Positions 17,501 through 25,880 of a stretch of 64,000 nucleotides of DNA are shown here, piece after piece. Source of the DNA: Verrucomicrobiaceae bacterium (GTDB taxonomy: Bacteria > Verrucomicrobiota > Verrucomicrobiia > Verrucomicrobiales > Verrucomicrobiaceae); the NCBI GenBank assembly GCA_016713035.1, contig JADJPW010000014.1:181509-245508 (forward strand), written 5' to 3'. The first letter of the stretch is position 1, and every line of letters starts with the position of its first letter. Position numbers and translations under genes: made by a program. The notes under the pieces are model-generated. The model was given only the letters and a program-made list of their open reading frames with translations, was not told the origin of the DNA and ran no database searches.

Positions 17501-18362
17501 CATTTTCCAAGAGGTGAATCTGCTGCCAAATGTGATGAGCGTGGTGAAACAAAGTGAGCCCCTGCCTCCACCACCGCCCTCGACCTCCAAGATCGTGCAA
17601 AAGGTGGAGCTCCCGCCGCTGCTCAAAGACTGGACTTTTGATCTGAAGATCAAAACGCATGACCCCGTGCTGCTAGCTGGGAATTTGGTGAATGGAGCCA
17701 TCTCCGCCGATATGAAGCTCGGTGGCACGGGGGCCAAGCCAATCCTGACAGGTTTTGCGAATGTGGACCGCCTGCTGGTGAAGCTGCCCTTCAGTCTGCT
17801 GAAGATCACCAAAGGCGTGGTCACGATGAATCCAGAGAATCCCTTCGCTCCGAAGCTGGATGTGCGCGGTGAGTCACGCGTAGGCAGCACGGACATCTCG
17901 CTCTTCGTCTATGGCGATGCGACAAATCCCAAAACACGCTTCACCAGCACACCGCCGATGAGTGAGGCAGATATCGTCACACTGATCGGCACCGGCATGA
18001 CTCTGGGTGGTGATAATGCACAGATGGCGAGCGAGGCGATGGCACGCGCTGCCTTCCTGGTGATCTCAGAGACCTATCGAAAGCTCTTCAACAAAGAAAA
18101 GAAAGTCAGCGATGAGCCTCCGAAGCTGCACCTGAGCATGAATCCCAGCGGCGGAGACCGCGCAAATGACAGCATGCAGGCCATGTATGAACTGACGCCG
18201 AAACTGCGCTTCACAGGCCGCTTCACCCAGAGTGGGCGGATGAAGGCCCTCCTGGGCTATGTGCTGCGCTTTGGCAAAGCGGCGAGAGCCATGGAGGAAG
18301 AAAATCCACCCCAAGTGGTCACTCCAGCAGCCCCCGAGCGATCACAGAGTCCACCGGATTGA
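14580..18362 (+). CDS. AsmA/TamB-like (DUF490-type) envelope translocation and assembly protein
   Basis: A 1260-residue protein anchored by one N-terminal membrane helix (WLLRLFFAGVVLLVLAGLFH) after a basic start MPAKPKRRW. The body consists of long repeating beta strands as in the TamB/YhdP/AsmA bridge-like lipid-transfer proteins. The C-terminal 250 residues (KLDVRGESRVGSTDISLFVY, GDATNPKTRFTSTPPMSEAD, IVTLIGTG) match the TamB C-terminal domain, which in Proteobacteria contacts the BamA-like TamA. No TamA partner is visible. A Pro-rich loop (LPPPPPSTSK) sits near residue 1010. The frame is open to 14553, and ATG 14580 was chosen for its canonical signal-anchor. Its last 44 bases overlap the 3' end of the convergent gene. 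Confidence 0.85.
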   Translation: MPAKPKRRWLKWLLRLFFAGVVLLVLAGLFHAALLRAILQHGGPRGADFAGVKLKWQVDGSVTGDVKLTNITASGLMIEKATIDEFSAEYDVQAQTTDILRRITLKQVDAVIDLRKLPPAKTPTEPKKASTGKPPPLVWPKVIDIENVSAIVTLANGKVLTIRGLTLRVGEGMPGVFECAEFRLEPGDLHVADVKAAVQWGDRELTISGLDLPYGANLNGLKLDLRDWANDAASVKLDAGLGKAAVAVEALAKGIFADTMQTKADVKVTHFTSNDWKMPPGVTFGPVNAEVHAEGDPMKPMAMRVQGNVAVADVKAAGALLDSVTASFTVQDGLAKISDAKMLRGSNEVTLVAESRLAAEVMKSPWTAQVKSKLADVAQLLVKPPPVKGLIELTATAEGLGTTPTKAQAHVDGRDLSFEKYTLPKLAVDVSLDGKAAKISVPALMLGQGNRIDLNAAMTMDDAMPVTADWQIQVDDPALLMKTVNLPPLPQPVTAKLTSSGKASLKVNDPMNADADFTLSVKDGRYGDAPLPLIEVKALISQGAATLESCRVTVDARNRVDLKGKAALKAPWAFAVDGVIEMPELKTLNTLLAAFQAPPLENGGVMARLDVHGDASPWRGEGAVTLNATKVKIASMPEAADVDLKTTFAGKTATIESMQAVLGPWKLLTKGVVNDQQADMSELSLWQKDRKLLSGRAKASHDLRTLDVLLRAKELPVHEIAAAAGVKDIPPAILSTEITVLGLEDAKVQLKVRDVKAPGMPKSFAPTQVDVLTTLKGGKLVVDAQVDQKPLKPLLLKAESPVVVADLMKKPALAADLPIKATLDMAESDLGFLRDFAPEVLKAIPAKMRLNAKVGGTVKAPLIDSALDVDVAEVSFVSADMPSVRDVKVRVRTHDRKATLEDISALLAGGRVKLGGTVDAAKMDDPRFDLKLMAREALVFRNPTSSLRANADIACVGSLKAARVSGLVEAVRGRIFQEVNLLPNVMSVVKQSEPLPPPPPSTSKIVQKVELPPLLKDWTFDLKIKTHDPVLLAGNLVNGAISADMKLGGTGAKPILTGFANVDRLLVKLPFSLLKITKGVVTMNPENPFAPKLDVRGESRVGSTDISLFVYGDATNPKTRFTSTPPMSEADIVTLIGTGMTLGGDNAQMASEAMARAAFLVISETYRKLFNKEKKVSDEPPKLHLSMNPSGGDRANDSMQAMYELTPKLRFTGRFTQSGRMKALLGYVLRFGKAARAMEEENPPQVVTPAAPERSQSPPD

Positions 18363-19871
18363 GATCATCCGTGAAGGCGACTGGTGCCGGACGCGGCAGT
18401 GTGCCGGATGGCACCCAGCGGCTGGTGAGTCGCTGCTGCCAAGAGCCTTGTACCAAATACCGGTCTGAGATCCTCGGGCGCAAATCCTGCTTGGAGCACA
18501 GCAGGATCACATTTTGCGTCTCGTCTGGCTTATAACCAGCGCCGAAGACTTGTACGTTGGGGAAGACGCCGGAGAGTGTCTTGAGCATGCCGGCAGTGAG
18601 CTCGGACTGCCGCCCATTCACGCTGGCGATGATGTTCATGATAAAAACTCCCTCTGGCAGCATATGATCCGCCACCTGCTGGAAGAACTCTTGCGTCGCC
18701 AAATGAGCAGGGATGGCGTGGCGGCCATTGTAGGCATCTCCAAAAATGAGGTCCCACTTTTTTCACCCGCATCATGGAGAAAGCGCCGCGCATCCGCCGC
18801 ATGGGCCGTGACCTGCGGATATTCACCCAGCCGGAAAAAACGCCTCCCCACCTCGATCACCTGCGGATCGATCTCGACCACATCCACTTTCGCCTGCGGG
18901 AAATCCCGCGCCACATTCTCTGGCATCCCGAAGGCACCCGCTCCGATAAAAAGTGCGCTCTCCACCTTCTCCGACTCACGCAACAGCGCCAACTTCCAGT
19001 ATTCCTGGTAGGGCAAGATCAACTCACCCGTGTCCACATTCATCCCGCCTTCCTGCGTCGAGTCGAGCATCAAAAAGCGCCGGGTGAAAGGCTTCTTCCC
19101 CTCCTCGATGACTCGGATATGGTGGTAGAACGATTCATTTTCATAGACTGTCCCAGCGATGGGTGCTGGCTGTGACTTCCATCCGAAAAACGCCGCTACT
19201 AGGCCACTAAGCACGATCGGTGCCTGCTGCTTCAGCGCATTCCGCGCCATCACAAACGCTGCCACCGCGAGCAGCAGCAGCAGCAAGCCAGTGGTGATGA
19301 AGATGCTCTTCACCCCAAAATTCGGCAGCAAATAGAATCCCGAGAGGAATGTGCCTGCAAAGCTGCCCAATGATCCCAGCATGCTAATCGTCCCCGCTGA
19401 GGCCCCTACATGGCTGTCTTTATCTGCCAGGCTGTAAAACCGCACACTCGCAGGCGAAACGGCACCTAGTAGCACCCCCGGCACTGCAAAAAGCAAAAGC
19501 GAGATCAGCACAGGCCCCGAAATGACACCTCCGCTGCTCAGGCGCAGACTGAAAGCAGTGTGCAGAGCCGGAATAAACAGAATCAGCACCGCAGCACCCG
19601 CCATCAACCAACCGATCAGATCCAGCGCCATCTTCCGATCCGATAACCACCCTCCAAGATACCCCCCGGCACTAAAGGCCACTAATATGACTCCAATCAG
19701 TGCTGTGGAGGTATAGACCGTGTTCCCAAAGTAAGGTGCCAGTAGCCGGAAGGCACTGATTTCCACAATCATAATGGCCGCCCCCGCCAAAAAGCACACG
19801 AGACCGAGGAACAACCTCGTGGAGCGTGTGGAAGGAGAGGATGTAGAAGGAGCAGTAGCAGGCGGGGACAT
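18319..19871 (-). CDS. Fused MFS-like membrane domain and spermidine-synthase-like domain, frameshifted
   Basis: Residues 1-230 from ATG 19871 contain about eight hydrophobic helices (FLGLVCFLAGAAIMIVEISA, LLLFAVPGVLLGAVSPASVR). A polyamine-synthase-like Rossmann domain follows (YENESFYHHIRVIEEGKKPF, FLMLDSTQEGG, ALFIGAGAFGMP, VDVVEIDPQVIEVG). The frame then breaks in a run of six A on the minus strand (18758-18763). With seven A the protein continues GEKKWDLIFGDAYNGRH, then into the frame ATQEFFQQVADHMLPEGVFI, and ends at 18319, about 518 residues. Similar membrane-anchored fused proteins are common and their substrate is unsettled. A sequencing indel is the simplest explanation, with transcriptional slippage or inactivation as alternatives. 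Confidence 0.8.
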
Positions 19872-20360
19872 GATTCTCAGTGAATGAGCAGATAGCCCTC
19901 ACTTGCAACCCCCAGCGATGCCCGACATGGACCTATTCGAATCCCTCTTGCCCGGATATCTTTGATCTCGGCCGGTGTTTTCGACCGATTTTGACGCCAT
20001 TTCCGCTGATTCTAAGCGTCAAAGTGCCCCTCAGGTGGCCATGTAGGAATGTGCTAAGGGCTCAGCGTGAGTAAGAAATTTGTAAACACTCGACTCATGT
20101 CTGCAAATTACAGTAAAAATACCTTACAAACTTGGTGTGGCGATTCATCCGCCCCTTACCTCCAATTTCGCTCAAACGCATGAATACTTCCTTGCTTAGA
20201 AGGAGGATAATGCTATTTCCCTCGTATCTGAAGAAAGATCAGAGTGCCGAAACGTCTGAAAGTCCTGTCGATCAGGTTTTCTAAAATTTCAAATCCTTGC
20301 TCTTAATTCTAAAAAATATCTTGCGGCAGTAAGATATCGCGTATTATTATAACTTTAATC
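19872..20360 (+). promoter_or_regulatory. AT-rich intergenic region with a probable tRNA promoter
   Basis: This 489-base gap holds no gene. It is clearly AT-richer than its surroundings from about 20080 on. A plausible promoter for the tRNA is TTGCGG (20321-20326), an 18-base spacer, then TATTAT (20345-20350), placing the start near the 5' end of tRNA-Gly. No other convincing site was found. Confidence 0.4.
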
Positions 20361-20434
20361 GCGGGTATAGCTTAATGGTAAAGTTCCAGCCTTCCACGCT
20401 GGCCATGTGGGTTCGATTCCCACTACCCGCTCCA
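20361..20434 (+). tRNA. tRNA-Gly (anticodon UCC), CCA encoded
   Basis: Acceptor stem GCGGGTA/TACCCGC, D-arm TATAGCTTAATGGTAAAG, and anticodon stem CCAGC/GCTGG with loop CTTCCAC give anticodon TCC. The T-arm is GTGGGTTCGATTCCCAC, the discriminator T is at 20431, and genomic CCA is at 20432-20434. All arms pair. It immediately precedes the exopolysaccharide locus. Confidence 0.96.
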
Positions 20435-20474
20435 GAACGCGATCATCTTTAAAAATCCATAATTAAACTGCCTT

Positions 20475-21107
20475 ATGAAAATCGGAACCTTTAGCCGTAC
20501 AGCTTCTTTGCGGGTATGTGCCCTCATCCTAGCCCTTGCTGGCTCCGTGATCGCACAAAGCGGTAATCCATGTGCTGAAATCTCCAATGACGTCCGCACC
20601 GCAGTCGAAAAAGACCCCGCAAAAGTCCTCATGGTCGTCGAGGATGCTCTCGTCATCAACGAGGCTTGCGCAGGAGAAATCGTGAAAGCAGCCATCATTG
20701 CCTCCAAAGCAGACAACACTCTCGCCAGTCAGATCGTGCAGACCGCTACGACCGTCTCGCCAAAGATGACCGTCGCGATCAATGCAGCGGCAGCCTCTGT
20801 CTCCCCTGGAGTCGCTGCCATGACCGCCGCCCCAGCACCCGTAGCGGAAATTCCTTCTTCCGAGCCTACCTACAACAGCGGGAAGAACCCGGTCAATGTG
20901 TACAGCGAGAAGAACCCTGTGAATGTGTATTCCAGCAAGAATCCAAAGCAGCAAATTAGGGATGCCGCTCCTGACGAGTCCCCTGACTTCTACATCCCAT
21001 CGACGATCCGTGGTCCGTTCCTGATCATGCCGCCCTCCTCCGGTCCGATCCGTCCCTTCGTCCCCGTCCCCGTATCCCCTGCTGTCGCTCTGCCAGTGGC
21101 TCCCTGA
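20475..21107 (+). CDS. Secreted hypothetical protein with KNPVNVYS repeats, head of the exopolysaccharide locus
   Basis: A 210-residue product with a signal peptide (MKIGTFSRTASLRVCALILALAGSVIAQ). The Ala/Val-rich middle (PAKVLMVVEDALVINEACAG, then EIVKAAIIASKADN) looks helical. It is followed by near-perfect repeats KNPVNVYSEKNPVNVYSSKNP and a Pro-rich tail (PPSSGPIRPFVPVPVSP). Not recognised as a known family. Its position 75 bases before the beta-barrel gene and the same orientation as the export genes suggests a periplasmic or outer-membrane accessory of polysaccharide export. Confidence 0.75.
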   Translation: MKIGTFSRTASLRVCALILALAGSVIAQSGNPCAEISNDVRTAVEKDPAKVLMVVEDALVINEACAGEIVKAAIIASKADNTLASQIVQTATTVSPKMTVAINAAAASVSPGVAAMTAAPAPVAEIPSSEPTYNSGKNPVNVYSEKNPVNVYSSKNPKQQIRDAAPDESPDFYIPSTIRGPFLIMPPSSGPIRPFVPVPVSPAVALPVAP

Positions 21108-21181
21108 GTCCTAGCTCTGACTACCGACTTACCTAGATCGAATCGTTTTCCTCACCGTCTTTTCTTCTGAATTCCCCTCTT

Positions 21182-22378
21182 ATGAGTACGCGCAATGCAC
21201 TTCTTTGTCTGGCCGCTATCGCCATCTCTCCAGTCGCATTGCGTGCGCAGGGACTCGTGGCAGTCCAAAACTACAGCGCGGACTTCAAAAACGAGATACC
21301 TTTCCAGGTCAACGTAACTGCGCAGGGTGGCTATGACACACTGAACTACAAAGCGAATCCCCTCGGCAGCTTTGAGTCTTGGTTCCTCCAAGCGGGTATC
21401 GGCGCAGTTTACACCCGCCCAGATCAGACTACCCCACTGAGTTTCTCCCTCGATACGAGTGTGGTAAACTACATCGACGGCATGCCACGCTTTGACGACA
21501 CATTCTACAATGTCCGTGCCGCTCTGAACTTCGAGCACCGCTTTTCAGAGCGCCTTCGCATCAGCAACAACATGCTCCTCACCTACGGCATGGAGCCCAA
21601 TAATGCATTCGGCTTCGGTGGTTCCACCACGCTGTGGAATGGCCAATACTTCTACGGCTACAACAACTTCAATGTCAGCTACGCCTGGACTCCACGCTTC
21701 TCTACCACCACGAGCTACACCATCGACGGCACCATTTATGATGATGACGTCATCGGTAATGCAGAAAACCGCTACTCGCACCTCTTTGCCCAGCAGTTCG
21801 CCTATGCGATCAACCAGCAGACCAGCCTCACAGCGGAATATCGTTATCGCATGACCATTTTTGATAGCGCTCCGACGAAAGACTACCATTCCCATTTTGC
21901 ACTCGTCGGTGTGGACCATGCATGGAGCTCTCGCACATCCGGCTCCGTCCGCGTCGGTGCTGAGTTCTATGAGAATGACAGCACCAGCAATACGGCTCCC
22001 TATGCAGAAGCTGCTCTCAACTACACCGTCGATCGCCAGACGTATGCACGCTGGTTCGCCTCTCTTGGTTACGGCGCAGCTGAACTTGGAGGCTTTGCGA
22101 GTCGCTACGGCCTCAATACCGGGCTCCAGGTCAATCACCAAATCGACAAGCGCCTCAGCGTCAATGGTGGCATCAGCTACGGCTACTCCACGTTTGATAA
22201 CCCAGGTGGGGTGGATGGCAGAGAGCACTCCATCTTCCTCAATGCAGGCCTGGGCTACCAGGTGCTGGATAACCTGATGCTCAACGCTCAATACTCCTAC
22301 TCCACGCTCAATTCGAATGACGTTCTGCGCGAGTTTGATCGCCATCGTATCTCCCTGGGTGCCACCGCGTCCTTCTGA
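21182..22378 (+). CDS. Outer-membrane beta-barrel protein of the exopolysaccharide locus
   Basis: A 398-residue protein with signal peptide (MSTRNALLCLAAIAISPVALRAQ). Its long series of alternating-hydrophobic, aromatic-rich strands (FNVSYAWTPRFSTTTSYTID, SLTAEYRYRMTIF, YGYSTFDNPGGVDG) ends in HRISLGATASF. The terminal Phe is the BamA-recognition residue of outer-membrane barrels. Similar proteins accompany Wzc/Wza-type export genes in Verrucomicrobiota and exosortase-linked clusters. Specific function unknown; probably an export channel or anchoring barrel. Same strand as the flanking genes, with about 130 bases to the kinase gene. Confidence 0.8.
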   Translation: MSTRNALLCLAAIAISPVALRAQGLVAVQNYSADFKNEIPFQVNVTAQGGYDTLNYKANPLGSFESWFLQAGIGAVYTRPDQTTPLSFSLDTSVVNYIDGMPRFDDTFYNVRAALNFEHRFSERLRISNNMLLTYGMEPNNAFGFGGSTTLWNGQYFYGYNNFNVSYAWTPRFSTTTSYTIDGTIYDDDVIGNAENRYSHLFAQQFAYAINQQTSLTAEYRYRMTIFDSAPTKDYHSHFALVGVDHAWSSRTSGSVRVGAEFYENDSTSNTAPYAEAALNYTVDRQTYARWFASLGYGAAELGGFASRYGLNTGLQVNHQIDKRLSVNGGISYGYSTFDNPGGVDGREHSIFLNAGLGYQVLDNLMLNAQYSYSTLNSNDVLREFDRHRISLGATASF

Positions 22379-22508
22379 TGATCTGATTCCACTTATCACT
22401 CACTCTCAATCCGCCGGCGGGCAGCTTTCGACACACGGAGCGCCCGCTGGTTCTATGTACCAACCAATTACCTAACTCCCCCAAAGTAATTTCGTCCCCC
22501 TATAATCC

Positions 22509-24698
22509 ATGAACGATCAAAACTCCGATCTTCAACGCCACGCCATGGATACCTGGCAGGTCATCCGTAATCGCTTTGGTCTGATTACACTCTGCTTCGT
22601 CCTCGTCTTTGCCGCTGCCGCCGTGCTGACCTACGTCATGCCGCGTAAATACCGCGGTAGGGTCGAAATGGTCATTCAGCGCAATACCAGCCCCATTGAG
22701 GTTCTCTCGAGGAACGGCAATTCGGGCGGCAACTGGCCAGAGTACGTCAAAACTCAAATTGAAACTATTTCCAAACCAGAGACGCTGAAACCAGTAATCG
22801 AAAAACTCGACCTATTAAAGAAATGGCAAACCCAGACGGTCTCTATGGCCATGGGACGCCTGCGTGGGAACCTGGATGTTCAGGCCAGCATGCGCTCTGA
22901 CTTTGTCACCATCGAATTCTACGACCAAGACCCCAATATTGCTGCAGAAGTAGCCAATGCGGTGGCAGATAGTTACCAGGAGCACTACAAAAAGGTCGAG
23001 ATGGAGCAGAAGTCTAAATCTCTGGAGACCACCCAGCAGCAAATCGCCGATCTGGAAGCCGACCGCCGCAGCGCCCAAGAACGAGCGATGGAAGCTCGAA
23101 AAAAAGCGGGACTCACCTTCGAATTCGATTCTGGGAGTAGTCTCACGCCTGGAGGGGCAAAGGCAGAAAAGAAAGAAGGTTCCAGCATCTTCATGTCGCG
23201 AAAGCACCAGATTCTGCAAACAGAAATCGAAGTCCGCACCATGGAGGCTGACTTGGACGCGATCTCGAAGCTTTCCACGGATGATCTGATCTCCCAGGCC
23301 GCCGCTTTGAAGTTAGAAAACCCGAATTTCCACGCCAGCGTAGCTCTTCACAACCAAGCACTTGTCACCCTCTCTGGATTGAAGAGTAGCGGCCTAGGCA
23401 ACCGCCATCCGATGGTCCGCAAGGTTCAAAGCGAAATCGAAACACTACGCAGCCAGATCAACAACGAAGCCAAACAACACGTTCTCGGCCTCCAAAGTAA
23501 GCTAGCAGCCTCCAAACAGGCTCTCGAAGCCCTGCGTGCAGACTCGAAAGGGGATGAGAATAAGGCAAACAGCGAAATGAGCGACATCATGGAGTACGAG
23601 AAGGCCAAGCAAGAGGTCGAGTATATCCAGTCCACCATCGTCCAAATGCGCACGCGTTTCCTGGAGGAGCAGCAGGACGTCAATGGCGTGAAATTCCCCG
23701 CTACCGTTTACGCCTTTGCAGAGCCTGAATCTCGCCCGACAAAGCCCAATGTCCCGCTGAATCTCGCCCTAGGCGCGGTGCTCGGGCTTATGTTCGGCGT
23801 CGGCTTGGCCTTCTTCCTCGAGTACATGGACACTAGTGTCAAAAACCTCGATGACGTGGAAAAATTCCTCGGTGTGCCCGTCCTCGCTGTCGTGCCAAAA
23901 GGCGTCGGCATCCTGCACCGCAGCAGCGGATTCAATCCTGATTCAGAGGCCTACCGCATCCTGCGCACAAACATCGAATTCCATCGCAAAAAAGCCGATG
24001 CCAACTGCCTCACCGTCGTCAGTGGTGGCGCAGGCGAGGGCAAGTCCACGACCATGTGCAATCTGGCCTACGTCTGCGCTCAGGGTGGGTACAACGTCCT
24101 CCTCATCGACGCCGACCTCCGACGCCCCAGCATGCACCGGAACTTTGATGTCAGCCATACCCACGGCCTCACCAACTATCTCACCACCAATATCCGACTC
24201 GAAGACGTGGTGCTTAAAACCGCCGTCGAAAACCTCTATTTCCTCCCCAGCGGCCTCCTCCCGGCTGATAGCGCAGGCATTCTCAATTCCCAGCGCATGG
24301 TCGATCTCATTACCGATGTGAAAAGCCGCTTCGACCTCGTCTTGATCGACTCCCCGCCCATCCTCGGCGTCAGCGATGCCTCCGTGCTCGCGAACGAGGC
24401 CGACATGACCATGATCGTCGTCCAGCATCGCAAACTCCCACGCCACATGCTCATGCGTGTGAAGCAGAACGTAGAAAACGTCGGCGGGAAAGTCCTCGGA
24501 GTCGTCCTCAACAACGTCGATCTCAACAGCGACGCCCAATACCAATACTACACCAGCTACTACACCTACTACTCCCCTACCAATACCGGCACGGATGGCA
24601 AAGCCGAGCGCCGCAAACGCCGCAAGCAGGCCACCAATGTCGATGCCCCAGCGCCAGCCTTGGCCCCAGCCAGCAAAAGCGAAGCCGATGTATTCTGA
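22509..24698 (+). CDS. Wzc/GumC-type polysaccharide co-polymerase with BY-kinase domain
   Basis: A 729-residue inner-membrane protein. The N-terminal Wzz segment has helix 1 (FGLITLCFVLVFAAAAVLTY) and a long periplasmic coiled coil (residues ~150-400, with KSLETTQQQIADLEADRRSA). Helix 2 (ALGAVLGLMFGVGLAFFLEY) and the bacterial tyrosine-kinase domain follow: Walker A GGAGEGKSTT (about residue 510), Walker A' VLLIDADLRRP, Walker B LVLIDSPPILGVSD. A Tyr cluster near the C terminus (YQYYTSYYTYYSP) is the autophosphorylation tail. It sets chain length and couples to the Wza-like exporters encoded next. Complete and normal in length. Confidence 0.93.
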   Translation: MNDQNSDLQRHAMDTWQVIRNRFGLITLCFVLVFAAAAVLTYVMPRKYRGRVEMVIQRNTSPIEVLSRNGNSGGNWPEYVKTQIETISKPETLKPVIEKLDLLKKWQTQTVSMAMGRLRGNLDVQASMRSDFVTIEFYDQDPNIAAEVANAVADSYQEHYKKVEMEQKSKSLETTQQQIADLEADRRSAQERAMEARKKAGLTFEFDSGSSLTPGGAKAEKKEGSSIFMSRKHQILQTEIEVRTMEADLDAISKLSTDDLISQAAALKLENPNFHASVALHNQALVTLSGLKSSGLGNRHPMVRKVQSEIETLRSQINNEAKQHVLGLQSKLAASKQALEALRADSKGDENKANSEMSDIMEYEKAKQEVEYIQSTIVQMRTRFLEEQQDVNGVKFPATVYAFAEPESRPTKPNVPLNLALGAVLGLMFGVGLAFFLEYMDTSVKNLDDVEKFLGVPVLAVVPKGVGILHRSSGFNPDSEAYRILRTNIEFHRKKADANCLTVVSGGAGEGKSTTMCNLAYVCAQGGYNVLLIDADLRRPSMHRNFDVSHTHGLTNYLTTNIRLEDVVLKTAVENLYFLPSGLLPADSAGILNSQRMVDLITDVKSRFDLVLIDSPPILGVSDASVLANEADMTMIVVQHRKLPRHMLMRVKQNVENVGGKVLGVVLNNVDLNSDAQYQYYTSYYTYYSPTNTGTDGKAERRKRRKQATNVDAPAPALAPASKSEADVF

Positions 24699-24743
24699 TT
24701 TTTTCCTACTAGCCCCAAAACTCATCCCAAACTGCCCCTACCC

Positions 24744-25301
24744 ATGAAAAACCGCCTCCTTACCCTCCTGCTGGCGCTTTTCGCCACGCACAGCGTCCTT
24801 GCTCAAAACACGGAATTGCCACTCAAAGCGGGTGATCGTGTCACCATCCGTATCGCAGGAGTCCCCGATGGCGACATTGCCCAAATCAGCGGCATGTACA
24901 CCGTCACCGACTCCGGCACCATCAGCCTTGCGCACATCTCACCCGTCAGAGCCACCGGCAAAAAGCCCTCGCAGCTCGGCACCATGCTGGCCCAGACTTT
25001 CGTCAACGAAGAGATTTTCACCCATCCCACCGTCACCGTCTCCATCGACTCAGGTGACAGCGCCACTGCACGCATGATCTATATTGTCAGCGGCTGCAAC
25101 CATAACGGCAATATCTCTTACACTGCTGGCATGACTGTATTTAAGGCCATTAGTGCCGCAGGAGGATTCAATAATTTCGCTAAGACCAGCAAAGCCAAGC
25201 TCATTCGCAATGGCACCACCTACATGCTGGATCTTTCCAAGCACACTCCTGAAGTGGACATCAAACTCGAGCCCGAAGACCAGATCATCGTGCCAGATTG
25301 A
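24744..25301 (+). CDS. Small Wza-like polysaccharide export protein (copy 1)
   Basis: 185 residues with signal peptide (MKNRLLTLLLALFATHSVLAQ), then the Poly_export domain (LKAGDRVTIRIAGVPDGDIA, YTVTDSGTISLAHI) and one SLBB-like soluble domain (GCNHNGNISYTAGMTVFKAI, AAGGFNNFAKTSKAKLIRNG) ending LEPEDQIIVPD. It is about half the length of E. coli Wza and lacks the C-terminal amphipathic helix that forms the outer-membrane pore, so the neighbouring beta-barrel may supply the pore (inference). The stop overlaps the upstream part of the next gene's open frame, and both copies are clearly paralogous. Confidence 0.87.
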   Translation: MKNRLLTLLLALFATHSVLAQNTELPLKAGDRVTIRIAGVPDGDIAQISGMYTVTDSGTISLAHISPVRATGKKPSQLGTMLAQTFVNEEIFTHPTVTVSIDSGDSATARMIYIVSGCNHNGNISYTAGMTVFKAISAAGGFNNFAKTSKAKLIRNGTTYMLDLSKHTPEVDIKLEPEDQIIVPD

Positions 25302-25321
25302 GGCGCACAATTCTCTGCCCC

Positions 25322-25867
25322 ATGAAACTTCTGCTCAAAGTATTCCTAATCCTCCTCTGGGGTAGCTTTCAGGCCCTTCAGGCAGCGGAACTAGCCTTGA
25401 AGTCAGGCGAGCGGATCAAGCTCACCATTTCGGGCATCGGGGAGGACGCCAACCAGATCAGCGGCATCTACACGATTAGCGACAAAGGCAGCATCAACCT
25501 GCCCTACATCAAGGAACAACGAGCCGTTGGCCTCAAGCCATCCGAGTTACAAACGAAGCTCGAAAAGGCCTATATCCAGGCCGAATACTTCACCAACCCC
25601 ACCATCACGGTGATCAGTGATGTGGAAGGGGCGAAAAGGCAGGTCTTCCTGGTAAGCGGAGTCAAAAACAATGGCGCGGTCGATTTCACAGACAATCTCA
25701 CCATATTCCAGGCCATCAGCGTCGGAGGTGGATTTGACCCATTTTCCAACCCCTCCAAGACCAAACTCATCCGCAATGGAGTCACCAAAATCTTGGATCT
25801 CTCCAAGCACACCCCCGAAGTGGACGTCAAACTGGAACCCGGCGACCAGATCATCGTGCCAGATTGA
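25322..25867 (+). CDS. Small Wza-like polysaccharide export protein (copy 2)
   Basis: 181 residues from ATG 25322 (MKLLLKVFLILLWGSFQALQ signal). Same layout as copy 1: LKSGERIKLTISGIGED, YTISDKGSINLPYIKE, GVKNNGAVDFTDNLTIFQAI, and an identical-style ending LSKHTPEVDVKLEPGDQIIVPD. Shared blocks with copy 1 are strong, so this is a tandem duplication. An alternative in-frame start at 25298 overlaps the copy 1 stop codon, but it precedes the signal peptide with extra charged residues. No terminator seen before the convergent cysteine desulfurase gene, whose stop is 14 bases away. Confidence 0.86.
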   Translation: MKLLLKVFLILLWGSFQALQAAELALKSGERIKLTISGIGEDANQISGIYTISDKGSINLPYIKEQRAVGLKPSELQTKLEKAYIQAEYFTNPTITVISDVEGAKRQVFLVSGVKNNGAVDFTDNLTIFQAISVGGGFDPFSNPSKTKLIRNGVTKILDLSKHTPEVDVKLEPGDQIIVPD

Positions 25868-25880
25868 GCCCGTGTTGCCC

